Assembly (NCBI RefSeq): GCF_003261635.1
Contig: NZ_QFXK01000031.1
Coordinates: forward strand, 434,001-498,000
Direction: 5' to 3'
DNA length: 64,000 nt
From: Kribbella monticola
GTDB lineage: Bacteria > Actinomycetota > Actinomycetes > Propionibacteriales > Kribbellaceae
Positions 57,924 to 64,000 of the stretch are shown piece by piece; positions within the stretch are counted from its first letter, which is position 1; the number at the start of each line of letters is the position of its first letter. The notes under the pieces are model-generated. The model made no database searches. It had not been told where the DNA came from and saw only the letters and a program-made list of their open reading frames with translations. The translations under genes and the position numbers were made by a program.

Positions 57924-60098
57924 ATGACTTCGAAGCCGCAACGCCCAGCGCGCCCGGCCGACCAGGAGGGGACGGTCGAGCGCGACGGGGTGACGATCGC
58001 CTACAAGGTCCACTCCGGCCTTCACGCGACAGCCGAGGATGCAACAAATGTTGCTGCAGCGGATGTTGCGGCAACAGATGTTGCAGCTCCGACGGTGGTG
58101 TTCTTGCCGACCTGGTCGATCGTGCCGTCGCGGATCTGGAAGGCGCAGGTGCCGTACCTGGCCAAGCACTTCCGGGTCGTGACGTTCGACGGCCGCGGGT
58201 CGGGCGAGTCGAGTGCACCCGCAGGCGCCGCGGCGTACGCGGACAGCGAGTTCGTCGCGGACACCCTCGCCGTACTGGCCGCCACGAGGACCGGCACCTG
58301 CGTTCTGGTGTCGCTCTCCCGTGGCGTGCCGTGGGCGTTGCAAGTCGCCCATCAACTCCCCGATCAGGTGCTCGGTGTTGTGTGCATCGGCTCGGCCGCC
58401 GGGCTCGTACCGGCACAGGAGGAACGCATCCGCTGGTCGTGGAACGAGCGGCACGACACAACCGACGGGTGGGCGAAGTACAACAAGCACTACTGGACAG
58501 AGGGCGGGTACGACGATTTCCTGCGCTTCTTCTTCGCGCAGATGTTCCCCGAACCGCACTCCACCAAGCAGATCGAGGACGCCGTCGGCTGGGGCCACGA
58601 GATCAGCCCCGAGCGGCTGGTCGACACCGAGGCGGCCCGCCAGGATCGCGTTCCCGGCGTACCGGCGATGTCCTGTCCGGTCCTGGTGGTGCACGGCTCC
58701 GACGACAAGATTCGCCCCCTGGCCGAAGGTGTCGCGCTGGCCGACCAGACGGGTGGTTCGCTGATCACCGTCGAAGGCGGCGGACACGCCCCGAACGCCC
58801 GCGACCCGGTGCTGGTGAACCGCCTGCTCAAGGACTTCGTTTCAGGTGTCACCCCACCACAACCGGTACGGCGTACGTTGGTGCGCGCCTCGAATCGCCC
58901 GAAGCGGGTGCTCTATCTGTCCTCGCCGATCGGCCTCGGCCACGCCCGCCGGGATCTCGCGATCGCGCGCGAACTGCGGATGCGGAATCCCGGACTCGAG
59001 ATCGACTGGCTCGCCCAGCACCCGGTCACGCGAGTCCTGGCCGATGCGGGCGAATCGGTGCACCCGGCATCGGCGTACCTGCTGAACGAGTCGAGCCACA
59101 TCGAGTTCGAGGCCGACGAGCACGACCTGCACGCGTTCCAGGCGATCCGGCGGATGGACGAGATCCTGGTCGCGAACTTCCTCACCTTCACCGATGTGGT
59201 CGACGACCGGCCCTACGACCTGGTGATCGGCGACGAGGCCTGGGACGTCGACTACTTCCTGCACGAGAACCCGGAGCTGAAGCGTTTCGCCTATGCCTGG
59301 CTGACGGACTTCGTCGGTTGGCTGCCGCTTCCTTCGGGCGGCCCTGCCGAAGCTGCGCTGACCGCGGACTACAACGCGGAGATGCTCGAGCAACGGGCCC
59401 GCTTCCGCCGGCTCCGTGATCGCTCCCTCTTCATCGGCGACCCGGACGACATCGTCGAGGACACCTTCGGTCCGGGGTTGCCGTCGATCCGGTCGTGGAC
59501 GGCGCAGAACTTCGACTTCACCGGGTACATCACCGGCTTCGACCCCGCGGAGACCGCCGACCGCACGGCTCTCCGTGCCCGGCTCGGCTACCCGCCCGAC
59601 GCCAAGCTCTGCCTGGTCACCGTCGGCGGCTCGGGTGTTGGAAAATCCTTGCTGCAAAGGGTTTTAGACGCTATCCCGGTCGCGCGGCGAGCCGTTCCCG
59701 GCCTGCACTTCGTCGTCGTCACCGGACCTCGCATCGACCCGTCGACGCTGCCTTCGATGCCCGGGGCAACCATTCACGGCTATCTGCCGAACCTTCACCA
59801 CCACCTGGCCGCCGCGGACGTCGCGATCACCCAGGGCGGCCTCACCACCTGCATGGAACTCACCGCCGCCCGGGTGCCCTTCATCTACGTCCCACTCCAG
59901 CACCACTTCGAGCAGACCTTCCACGTCCCTGCCCGGCTGAACCGCCACAACGCCGGCCACCTCGTGCCCTACTCGGCCTGCACTCCCACCACCCTCGCCG
60001 AAACCCTCGCCAAGCTGTTGATCACCGACGTCGACTACCTCCCCGTCCCCACCACCGCCGCCCAGACCGCCGCCGCCCTCCTCACGGACCTGCTCTGA
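57924..60098 (+). CDS. Fusion of an alpha/beta-hydrolase and a GT-B glycosyltransferase
   Basis: A 724-residue two-domain protein. Residues ~20-310 are an alpha/beta-hydrolase with nucleophile Ser132 (VSLSRG), acid in HGSDDK (Asp260/261) and His288 (GGGHAP). Residues ~327-724 are a GT-B/MGT-like glycosyltransferase: VLYLSSPIGLGHARRDLAIARELR, then VTVGGSGVGKSLLQRVLDA and GYLPNLHHHLAAADVAITQGGLTTCMELTAARVPFI, the nucleotide-sugar site. There is no stop or frameshift between domains. An in-frame GTG at codon 320 could start the second domain separately but has no clear ribosome-binding site. Residues 39-56 are an alanine/valine/aspartate repeat. Codon 581 is TTA. It might glycosylate a small molecule and cleave an ester; both are inference. 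Confidence 0.85.
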   Translation: MTSKPQRPARPADQEGTVERDGVTIAYKVHSGLHATAEDATNVAAADVAATDVAAPTVVFLPTWSIVPSRIWKAQVPYLAKHFRVVTFDGRGSGESSAPAGAAAYADSEFVADTLAVLAATRTGTCVLVSLSRGVPWALQVAHQLPDQVLGVVCIGSAAGLVPAQEERIRWSWNERHDTTDGWAKYNKHYWTEGGYDDFLRFFFAQMFPEPHSTKQIEDAVGWGHEISPERLVDTEAARQDRVPGVPAMSCPVLVVHGSDDKIRPLAEGVALADQTGGSLITVEGGGHAPNARDPVLVNRLLKDFVSGVTPPQPVRRTLVRASNRPKRVLYLSSPIGLGHARRDLAIARELRMRNPGLEIDWLAQHPVTRVLADAGESVHPASAYLLNESSHIEFEADEHDLHAFQAIRRMDEILVANFLTFTDVVDDRPYDLVIGDEAWDVDYFLHENPELKRFAYAWLTDFVGWLPLPSGGPAEAALTADYNAEMLEQRARFRRLRDRSLFIGDPDDIVEDTFGPGLPSIRSWTAQNFDFTGYITGFDPAETADRTALRARLGYPPDAKLCLVTVGGSGVGKSLLQRVLDAIPVARRAVPGLHFVVVTGPRIDPSTLPSMPGATIHGYLPNLHHHLAAADVAITQGGLTTCMELTAARVPFIYVPLQHHFEQTFHVPARLNRHNAGHLVPYSACTPTTLAETLAKLLITDVDYLPVPTTAAQTAAALLTDLL
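58041..58084. repeat. AT-richer repeat with two GCAACA-NA-TGTTGC dyads inside the fusion gene
   Basis: GCAACA-AA-TGTTGC (58041-58054) and GCAACA-GA-TGTTGC (58071-58084) are 30 bp apart, with GTTGC-G-GCAAC between them. The stretch codes residues 40-54 (repeats of N/D-V-A-A) using codons such as ACA, AAT, GTT and GCA that the surrounding gene avoids. Confidence 0.7.
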
Positions 60099-60148
60099 AA
60101 ACCACCCCACCCTCGCGACCAACAAGGGGCACCAGCATCCCGCGGTAC

Positions 60149-60253
60149 GGCGTACCGACGGACAGGAGGTGTCAGGCCGGTCACCTGAATACCACCCTCA
60201 AGCGGAGGCCGCCCGGGCATTTTCAGGCCGTACCTCCTGTCCGTCGGTACGCC
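60149..60253. repeat. 22-bp perfect inverted repeat flanking a 61-bp insert
   Basis: Arms 60149-60170 and 60232-60253 are exact reverse complements (core CGTACCGACGGACAGGAGGT). The 61-bp centre contains two CAGGCC words and the palindrome GCCCGGGC. It starts 51 bp after the fusion gene stop and ends 54 bp before the ArsR gene. It could be a very long terminator stem or a small non-autonomous mobile element; no target-site duplication was established. Confidence 0.8.
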
Positions 60254-60270
60254 GGCTTCGGCACAGGCGA

Positions 60271-60306
60271 TTGACAGGACACTTCACCAGATGGTGAAGT
60301 GTCCTG
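60271..60306 (+). promoter_or_regulatory. TTGACA and perfect operator palindrome of the arsR-type gene
   Basis: TTGACA at 60271-60276 is a consensus -35. CAGGACACTTCACCA (60275-60289), two bases, then TGGTGAAGTGTCCTG (60292-60306) is a perfect 15-bp-arm palindrome that abuts the GTG start at 60307. It is almost certainly the autorepressor operator. Confidence 0.75.
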
Positions 60307-60624
60307 GTGTTGGCGACGACGTTTGCAGCTCTCGGAGACGGCACGCGGCTGGCCGTGGTGACTCGGCTGAGCCGCGGCGAGGCGACGATGGGCGAGCTCG
60401 CGGCGCCTCACCGAGTGAGCCTGCCCGCGATGACCAAGCACGTCGGGGTGCTGGTCGATGCCGGGTTGGTGAGCCGCCGGAAAGTCGGGCGGACGGTGGT
60501 CTGTTCGCTGCGCCCCGAGGCGTTCACCGAAGTACAGACGTGGCTCGGCGACCTCACGACGTACTGGAACACGACCATCGACCGGCTGGAAGACCTGTTG
60601 CGAGGGAGCGATGATGAGCACTGA
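60307..60624 (+). CDS. ArsR-family (SdpR-like) winged-helix repressor
   Basis: A 105-residue DNA-binding protein. It has the ArsR fold: ALGDGTRLAVVTRLSRGEATMGELAAPHRVSLPAMTKHVGVLVDAGLVSRRKVGRTVVCSL, including recognition helix and wing. No metal-binding CxC is present, so it is not a metal sensor of the classic type. GTG 60307 directly follows the operator palindrome, and TGA at 60295 prevents any longer reading. It overlaps the AHSA1 gene, a very common pairing in which this repressor controls the SRPBCC protein. Confidence 0.92.
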   Translation: MLATTFAALGDGTRLAVVTRLSRGEATMGELAAPHRVSLPAMTKHVGVLVDAGLVSRRKVGRTVVCSLRPEAFTEVQTWLGDLTTYWNTTIDRLEDLLRGSDDEH

Positions 60625-61036
60625 CGTCCGGATCGAAAGGGTGCTTCCGGCAACGATCGGCCGGGTGTACGACGCCTGGTCGCGCCCCGAGCTGCTGACC
60701 CGCTGGTACTGCCCGAACCCGAGTCACGAGCTGCAGGTCGAGGCCGACGTACGCATCGGCGGCGAGTACGTCGTGATCATGGGCCCGTATGTTGTCCGGG
60801 GCACCTATCTCGAGGTCGACCCGCCGCGCCTGCTCACCTTCACCTGGAAGTGGGACGACGGCGGCGACGACATCTCCCAGGTCCGCGTCGAACTCTCCGA
60901 GGTCGACGGCGGCACCCACCTCCTGCTCAGCCACACCGCGCTGGCCACCGCCGACGACGCCGCCGGCCACCTGCAGGGCTGGGAACTCCAACTGACCCGC
61001 CTCACCGACCTCCTCACCGCCGAGGCCCTCACCTGA
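60614..61036 (+). CDS. AHSA1/SRPBCC-domain protein paired with the ArsR repressor
   Basis: A 140-residue helix-grip (AHSA1-like, 'activator of Hsp90 ATPase' homology) protein: IERVLPATIGRVYDAWSRPELLTRWYCPNP at the start, GGEYVVIMGPYVVRGTYLEVDPPRLLTFTW in the middle, LLLSHTALATADDAAGHLQGWELQLTRL at the end. These bacterial proteins bind small hydrophobic ligands; none is known to act on Hsp90. Two adjacent ATGs (60611, 60614) are possible; the second is better spaced from GGGAG. It overlaps the arsR-type gene by 11 bp. Confidence 0.88.
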   Translation: MSTDVRIERVLPATIGRVYDAWSRPELLTRWYCPNPSHELQVEADVRIGGEYVVIMGPYVVRGTYLEVDPPRLLTFTWKWDDGGDDISQVRVELSEVDGGTHLLLSHTALATADDAAGHLQGWELQLTRLTDLLTAEALT

Positions 61037-61069
61037 GCCTCCGACTCCGCGCGAGGTCAGCCCGGAGCA

Positions 61070-61159
61070 ATGTCGACAAGTCGAGCCCGCGTACGGCGTA
61101 CCGGCAGGTGGCTCTTCCTCGTCGCCGCCGTACTCATCGCTGTGGTGGGCAAAAGTTGA
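61070..61159 (+). CDS. Possible 29-residue membrane peptide
   Basis: A short ORF with a very basic N-terminus (STSRARVRRTGR) and a hydrophobic segment (WLFLVAAVLIAVVG), the layout of a single-pass membrane peptide. A GGAG lies only two bases before the ATG, which is too close for an ideal site. Its stop codon overlaps the terminator stem of the opposite gene. It contains the GTACGGCGTACC word that recurs outside genes here. Low confidence; may be chance. Confidence 0.25.
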   Translation: MSTSRARVRRTGRWLFLVAAVLIAVVGKS

Positions 61160-61183
61160 GCCCCGGGCGGTGACCCGGGGCTC
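61158..61183 (-). terminator. Intrinsic terminator of the DUF5302 gene
   Basis: GAGCCCCGGG (61158-61167) pairs with CCCGGGGCTC (61174-61183), a perfect 10-bp stem with a 6-base loop. On the minus strand it is followed by AACTTTT, a proper T-run rare in this GC-rich window. It lies 24 bp after the DUF5302 stop. Confidence 0.85.
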
Positions 61184-61207
61184 GGAACGGATGGATGGGC
61201 GGCGAAA

Positions 61208-61387
61208 TCAGCTGCCGGACTTGCGCCGGAACTGGCGCTTCTGCTTGTCGTTGTGCGCCTCGCCGACGCCCTCGTGCCGCGGCCCGGTTCCCGGGTGCGC
61301 CTCGTGGTGGGCGTTCTTCTTGGCAAGTGCTTCACGGAACTTCTTCTGCAGATCGTCCTGCGCCGGCTCGCTGGGCTTGTCGCTCAT
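61208..61387 (-). CDS. DUF5302 family small protein
   Basis: A 59-residue hydrophilic protein: SDKPSEPAQDDLQKKFREAL, then AKKNAHHEAHPG and a basic tail KQKRQFRRKSGS. This is the pattern of DUF5302, a small conserved actinobacterial protein of unknown role. Translation starts at ATG 61387 behind AAGGAG, a good ribosome-binding site, and a T-tailed terminator follows. Highly charged composition suggests a disordered or nucleic-acid-associated protein, which is only a guess. Confidence 0.85.
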   Translation of the reverse strand: MSDKPSEPAQDDLQKKFREALAKKNAHHEAHPGTGPRHEGVGEAHNDKQKRQFRRKSGS

Positions 61388-61541
61388 ACCGTCTCCTTAC
61401 AAACCGTCAGGCGTACAGGCTCTAGCCAACCAATTGTGACCGCCCCAGCGCCAGCCATTTACAGCGGGGCCTCCCCAGCCGATGCCGGCTGGACCTTGGC
61501 GAGCGGAACTGTCGGCGTCCGCCACTACTGTGTGCGTCCTG

Positions 61542-62258
61542 ATGACAGCGTTCCAGGAGGACCAGGTACGGCGACTGCTGGCGAGCGGGTGGGGCACGTG
61601 CGAAGGGATCGCCGGGCAGGTCCGAGCCAGCGGCCTGCCTTCGATCAACCGCGAATACCTTAACGATGCCTTCCGCTCCGACCAATGGCAGTTCGCCGAG
61701 GAGGCCGTTCGCGCACTCACCGACCAGTTCAGCTCGGCACGATTCGCCGACGAGGTCCGGTACGGCGTGGTGCTGGTGCCCGCAGCTTCGGCATTGGACA
61801 CCCGCGGGGCGATGCCGGCCGCAGTACGAGCTGATCAGGCCGGCGCGGAATCCGGCGATGTGTACGACGAACGGTTGCCGGCCGGAACTCTGCTCAGCAC
61901 CGCCGAGCGCGACTGGACGATGGTGGCCGGAGTCGTGGGCGACTACGGCCCCGCACTCGGCAGCTATTACCAGGTGGCCGGCGCTCCAGCGGAGGACTTC
62001 ACCATCTTCGGCCAAGACACTCGTCGACTGATGACGCGCCAGGTCTGGGGAGCCCGGGTCCTGCAGTGCGGCCGAACGCCGCCGGACTGCGAACTCAACG
62101 AGCGCTGGACGTTCACGCTGTTCCCCGGCGAGCCGCTGGTCGACGGCCTGGCCGAATCCGGCACCGTGCTCAAGGGACGTGTGCGGTTCCGCCTCGGCAA
62201 GCCCGACCGCGGTATCGGCTCGGCTCGCGTCGCCCCCGCCATCGCCATCTCACCGTAG
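61542..62258 (+). CDS. Protein of unknown function
   Basis: A 238-residue protein I do not recognise. The N-terminal ~55 residues are helical (QEDQVRRLLASGWGTCEGIAGQVRASGLPSINREYLNDAF), resembling a small four-helix accessory region. The rest is beta-rich (YGVVLVPAASALDTRGAMPAAV, ERWTFTLFPGEPLVDGLAESG, KGRVRFRLGKPDRGIGSARV). There is no signal peptide or transmembrane helix. ATG 61542 is taken as the start; codons upstream to 61482 are open but start within a recurring intergenic word. It is followed 73 bp later by the LysE gene. Codon use is like its neighbours. Confidence 0.6.
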   Translation: MTAFQEDQVRRLLASGWGTCEGIAGQVRASGLPSINREYLNDAFRSDQWQFAEEAVRALTDQFSSARFADEVRYGVVLVPAASALDTRGAMPAAVRADQAGAESGDVYDERLPAGTLLSTAERDWTMVAGVVGDYGPALGSYYQVAGAPAEDFTIFGQDTRRLMTRQVWGARVLQCGRTPPDCELNERWTFTLFPGEPLVDGLAESGTVLKGRVRFRLGKPDRGIGSARVAPAIAISP

Positions 62259-62331
62259 GAAAAATGTCTCCGGCGCGGGCTCGGTGCCTGTTAGTTTCAA
62301 GGCTCCGACAGCTCGGGGAGGGATGGCCGAC

Positions 62332-62982
62332 ATGCTGGTCAGCAGTGAGGCACTGGCAGGAATCGCGTTGGTAGAGCTGGGTCTGGTGATCGTGCCGGGA
62401 CCGAACATGATCTACCTCGTCTCCCGCTCCGTCACCCAAGGACGACGCGCCGGCCTGACATCGCTCGCCGGAGTGGGCGTCGGCTTCCTCGCCTACCTCC
62501 TCGCCGCGACCGCCGGCCTCGCGACCCTCTTCGCGCTGGTCCCCGAGATCTACGTGACGCTCAAGCTCGCCGGCGCCGCCTACCTGCTCTGGCTCGCCTG
62601 GGGCGCTCTCCGTCCCGGCGGCAGCTCGGCGTTCACCCCGGAGGCGCTCACCCCCGATCGCCCCCGCAAGCTCTTCGGCATGGGTCTGCTGACCTGCATC
62701 CTCAACCCGAAGATCGCGATCCTCTACATCTCGCTGCTCCCCCAGTTCGTCGACCCCGCCCGCGGGCACGTCGGCACCCAGAGCCTTCTTCTCGGCCTCA
62801 CCCAATTGGCCGTCGGCGTCATCATGAACGCCGTGTTCGTCATCACCGCCGGATCCGTCGCCACCTTCTTCACCCGCAGGCCCCTGTGGTCCCGTATCCA
62901 CCGCTACCTCACCGGCACCGCCCTGGCCGCGTTCGCGATCAAGCTCGCCACCGACCGTGCCCAGCCCGTCGCAGCTCCGTAA
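62332..62982 (+). CDS. LysE/RhtB-family amino-acid exporter
   Basis: A 216-residue, six-helix exporter. The N-terminal LVIVPGPNMIYLVSRSVTQGRRAGLTSLAGVGVG is the family signature (PGP then G-x11-G). Further helices include LAYLLAATAGLATLFALV, LKLAGAAYLLWLAWGAL, and the NPK motif in LTCILNPKIAILYISLLPQFV. ATG 62332 is chosen because GGGGAGGG is 9 bases upstream; an in-frame ATG at 62323 touches that site. It probably exports an amino acid or homoserine-lactone-like molecule. It is convergent with the methyltransferase across a hairpin. Confidence 0.9.
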   Translation: MLVSSEALAGIALVELGLVIVPGPNMIYLVSRSVTQGRRAGLTSLAGVGVGFLAYLLAATAGLATLFALVPEIYVTLKLAGAAYLLWLAWGALRPGGSSAFTPEALTPDRPRKLFGMGLLTCILNPKIAILYISLLPQFVDPARGHVGTQSLLLGLTQLAVGVIMNAVFVITAGSVATFFTRRPLWSRIHRYLTGTALAAFAIKLATDRAQPVAAP

Positions 62983-63145
62983 ACCGGACCGCCGCCGTTT
63001 GTCCCTCGCCGTACAGTAGATTCCACGGCCCCGAGCCCACCGGCACCAATCGCGACAGCCACCTCACAGGCGCAGTCGCCCACTCCTTGCCACCCGCACT
63101 CGCCCGCGCCGCCACACCGCACATTCGCGGCCTCCCCTGACAGGT

Positions 63146-63187
63146 CAGGGTGCCGGGTGAGCCACATTCCCCTGCCCCGGCACCCTG
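63146..63187. terminator. Bidirectional hairpin between LysE and methyltransferase genes
   Basis: CAGGGTGCCGGG (63146-63157) pairs with CCCGGCACCCTG (63176-63187), a perfect 12-bp stem with an 18-base loop. It ends 12 bp before the stop of the leftward methyltransferase gene. The rest of the 217-bp gap shows nothing else recognisable. Confidence 0.75.
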
Positions 63188-63199
63188 GCCGCACCACCC

Positions 63200-63925
63200 T
63201 CAAGCAACCTCAGCCACAAAGACGAACTCCTTGCCTGGGCGATCGGGTGCATCCCGTATGTCGGTAACCGCGAACCCGGCTTCGCTCAACGACTCCTCGA
63301 CCTCGGCACGACTCCGGAACCGCAGCGTCGACTCCGACGTCATCCGCGCTCCGTCCGACTCGAACACGTACGTCGACCGGAACGTCACGAAGGGCTCATT
63401 CACCTCGAGCAAGTCGGTCCAATTCTCCACGTGGCCGACACCCGGTACGTCGATGCGCTTGTACGTCGCCTCGCGATTCCACTCCAACCACGCCCGCCGC
63501 TTTGGATCCCTTGTCTCAAACACAAACCGCCCACCCGGCACCAGCGCCGCCCGTACGCCGTACAGCGTCGCCATCCACTCCTCATCGGTGAGAAACACCT
63601 GCGCCACGTTCCCAGTCATCACCGCCATCTCCACCTGCAACGGCGGCAACCCGGTCGCATCCCCATGAATCCACCGAACCTTCTCAGCCCCCACCTTCCC
63701 CCGCGCCACCTCCAACGAAGCCAACGCCGGATCCACCCCCACCACCTCGACCCCAGCCGCTACCAACAGCCTCGCCAACTCCCCCGTCCCACACCCCACG
63801 TCCAGCACCGACCGAGCCCCAAACTCCCCCACCATCCCCACATACACCTCCAAATCCCCCCGCCCCTCCTCCAACGCGTCATAAACCCCCACCAACCGCC
63901 GATCCCCGAACAACGCATCAACCAT
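63200..63925 (-). CDS. Class I SAM-dependent methyltransferase
   Basis: A 241-residue methyltransferase. Motif I is SVLDVGCGTGELARLLVAAG, and motif II contains VVGVDPALASLEVAR. IHGDATGLPPLQVEMAVMTGNVAQVF is the adenine-binding and post-motif region. The C-terminal half (VPGGRFVFETRDPKRRAWLEW, FRSTYVFESDGARMTSESTLRF) resembles the actinobacterial trans-aconitate/ubiquinone-type group. The acceptor is unknown. ATG 63925 is the start, with 75 bp upstream to the window end showing no further gene. Confidence 0.88.
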   Translation of the reverse strand: MVDALFGDRRLVGVYDALEEGRGDLEVYVGMVGEFGARSVLDVGCGTGELARLLVAAGVEVVGVDPALASLEVARGKVGAEKVRWIHGDATGLPPLQVEMAVMTGNVAQVFLTDEEWMATLYGVRAALVPGGRFVFETRDPKRRAWLEWNREATYKRIDVPGVGHVENWTDLLEVNEPFVTFRSTYVFESDGARMTSESTLRFRSRAEVEESLSEAGFAVTDIRDAPDRPGKEFVFVAEVA

Positions 63926-64000
63926 CCCCCGAACCTATTCCGCCGCCCCTTCCCCACCAACCGACTTTCCGCAGGCGGCAAACACAGAGACCTTGTTGCG

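Noticed and set aside
60291-60614. Alternative ATG frame at 60291 over the arsR-type gene
   Set aside because: It starts inside the operator palindrome and has no conserved sequence; the GTG 60307 frame has the full ArsR fold.
1-64000. CRISPR array, tRNA/rRNA genes, transposase or prophage genes
   Set aside because: No evenly spaced direct repeats with unique spacers, no T-loop-like tRNA signature in gaps, and no transposase or phage structural motif in any plausible frame.

Overview
The window is high-GC actinobacterial chromosome. Lineage markers seen directly are mshB (mycothiol synthesis), a mycothiol-dependent maleylpyruvate isomerase-family protein, a DivIVA-domain protein, an actinobacterial GlgA/GlgM, DUF3117, DUF5302, an ECF41 sigma factor and many GTG starts. 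The abundance of GTACG/CGTAC words and the gene mix suggest Kribbella or a close Propionibacteriales relative; that genus call is inference. No rRNA, tRNA, CRISPR array, transposase or phage gene was seen. No gene-free stretch exceeds about 225 bases (19431-19655, 62983-63199 and 60099-60306 are the longest), and each of these holds regulatory or hairpin structure.

Layout. (1) 1-13.4 kb: kynU fragment, glgC, GNAT, glgM/glgA, a secreted lipase, pepA, DUF3117, a PaaX-like regulator with a PaaG-like enoyl-CoA enzyme, then a leftward run VOC-dapE-LOG-DivIVA-SRPBCC-tag. The order dapE/LOG/DivIVA/tag/DUF3117/glgM/glgC matches the mycobacterial Rv1202-Rv1213 neighbourhood, recalled from memory. (2) 13.4-24.4 kb: an accessory block between dapE and dapD. 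It holds CGNR and mycothiol-linked genes, a self-contained ECF41 sigma/AhpD-like unit with two matching promoters, a LacI-controlled sugar ABC / SIS / PfkB locus with two palindromic operators, an MFS pump and a kinase-like gene. (3) 24.5-33.3 kb: dapD, a two-domain wall hydrolase, fdxA, GNAT, a DHA2 pump, an orphan MazF-like protein, VanW, a flavin reductase and mshB. (4) 33.4-41.1 kb: a tiny LuxR-type HTH protein divergent from a HTH-NB-ARC-TPR STAND regulator, a NUDIX gene, an uncharacterised gene, and an sdhCAB operon led by a 97-residue companion ORF. (5) 41.1-50.1 kb: an SsuABC-type importer divergent from a CitA/CitB-like two-component system, an AarF/UbiB kinase, an MFS gene under a MerR/SoxR-shaped promoter, and a pterin dehydratase. 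(6) 50.2-64 kb: an acyltransferase-like gene, a lipoprotein deacetylase, DedA, a phosphotransferase, a large LuxR (LAL) regulator divergent from a methyltransferase plus a 724-residue hydrolase-glycosyltransferase fusion, an ArsR/AHSA1 pair with a perfect operator, DUF5302, a LysE exporter and a methyltransferase.

How it works together. The core functions are glycogen/maltose-1-phosphate synthesis (glgC, glgM), lysine/peptidoglycan precursor synthesis (dapE, dapD), mycothiol chemistry and respiration (sdhCAB). Several small regulator-plus-target modules carry readable DNA sites: ECF41, LacI, ArsR, a MerR-like promoter and a MarR-like site. Most convergent gene ends carry long GC-rich hairpins that look like bidirectional terminators. 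The least familiar unit is the LAL regulator / methyltransferase / hydrolase-glycosyltransferase locus at 54.0-60.3 kb.
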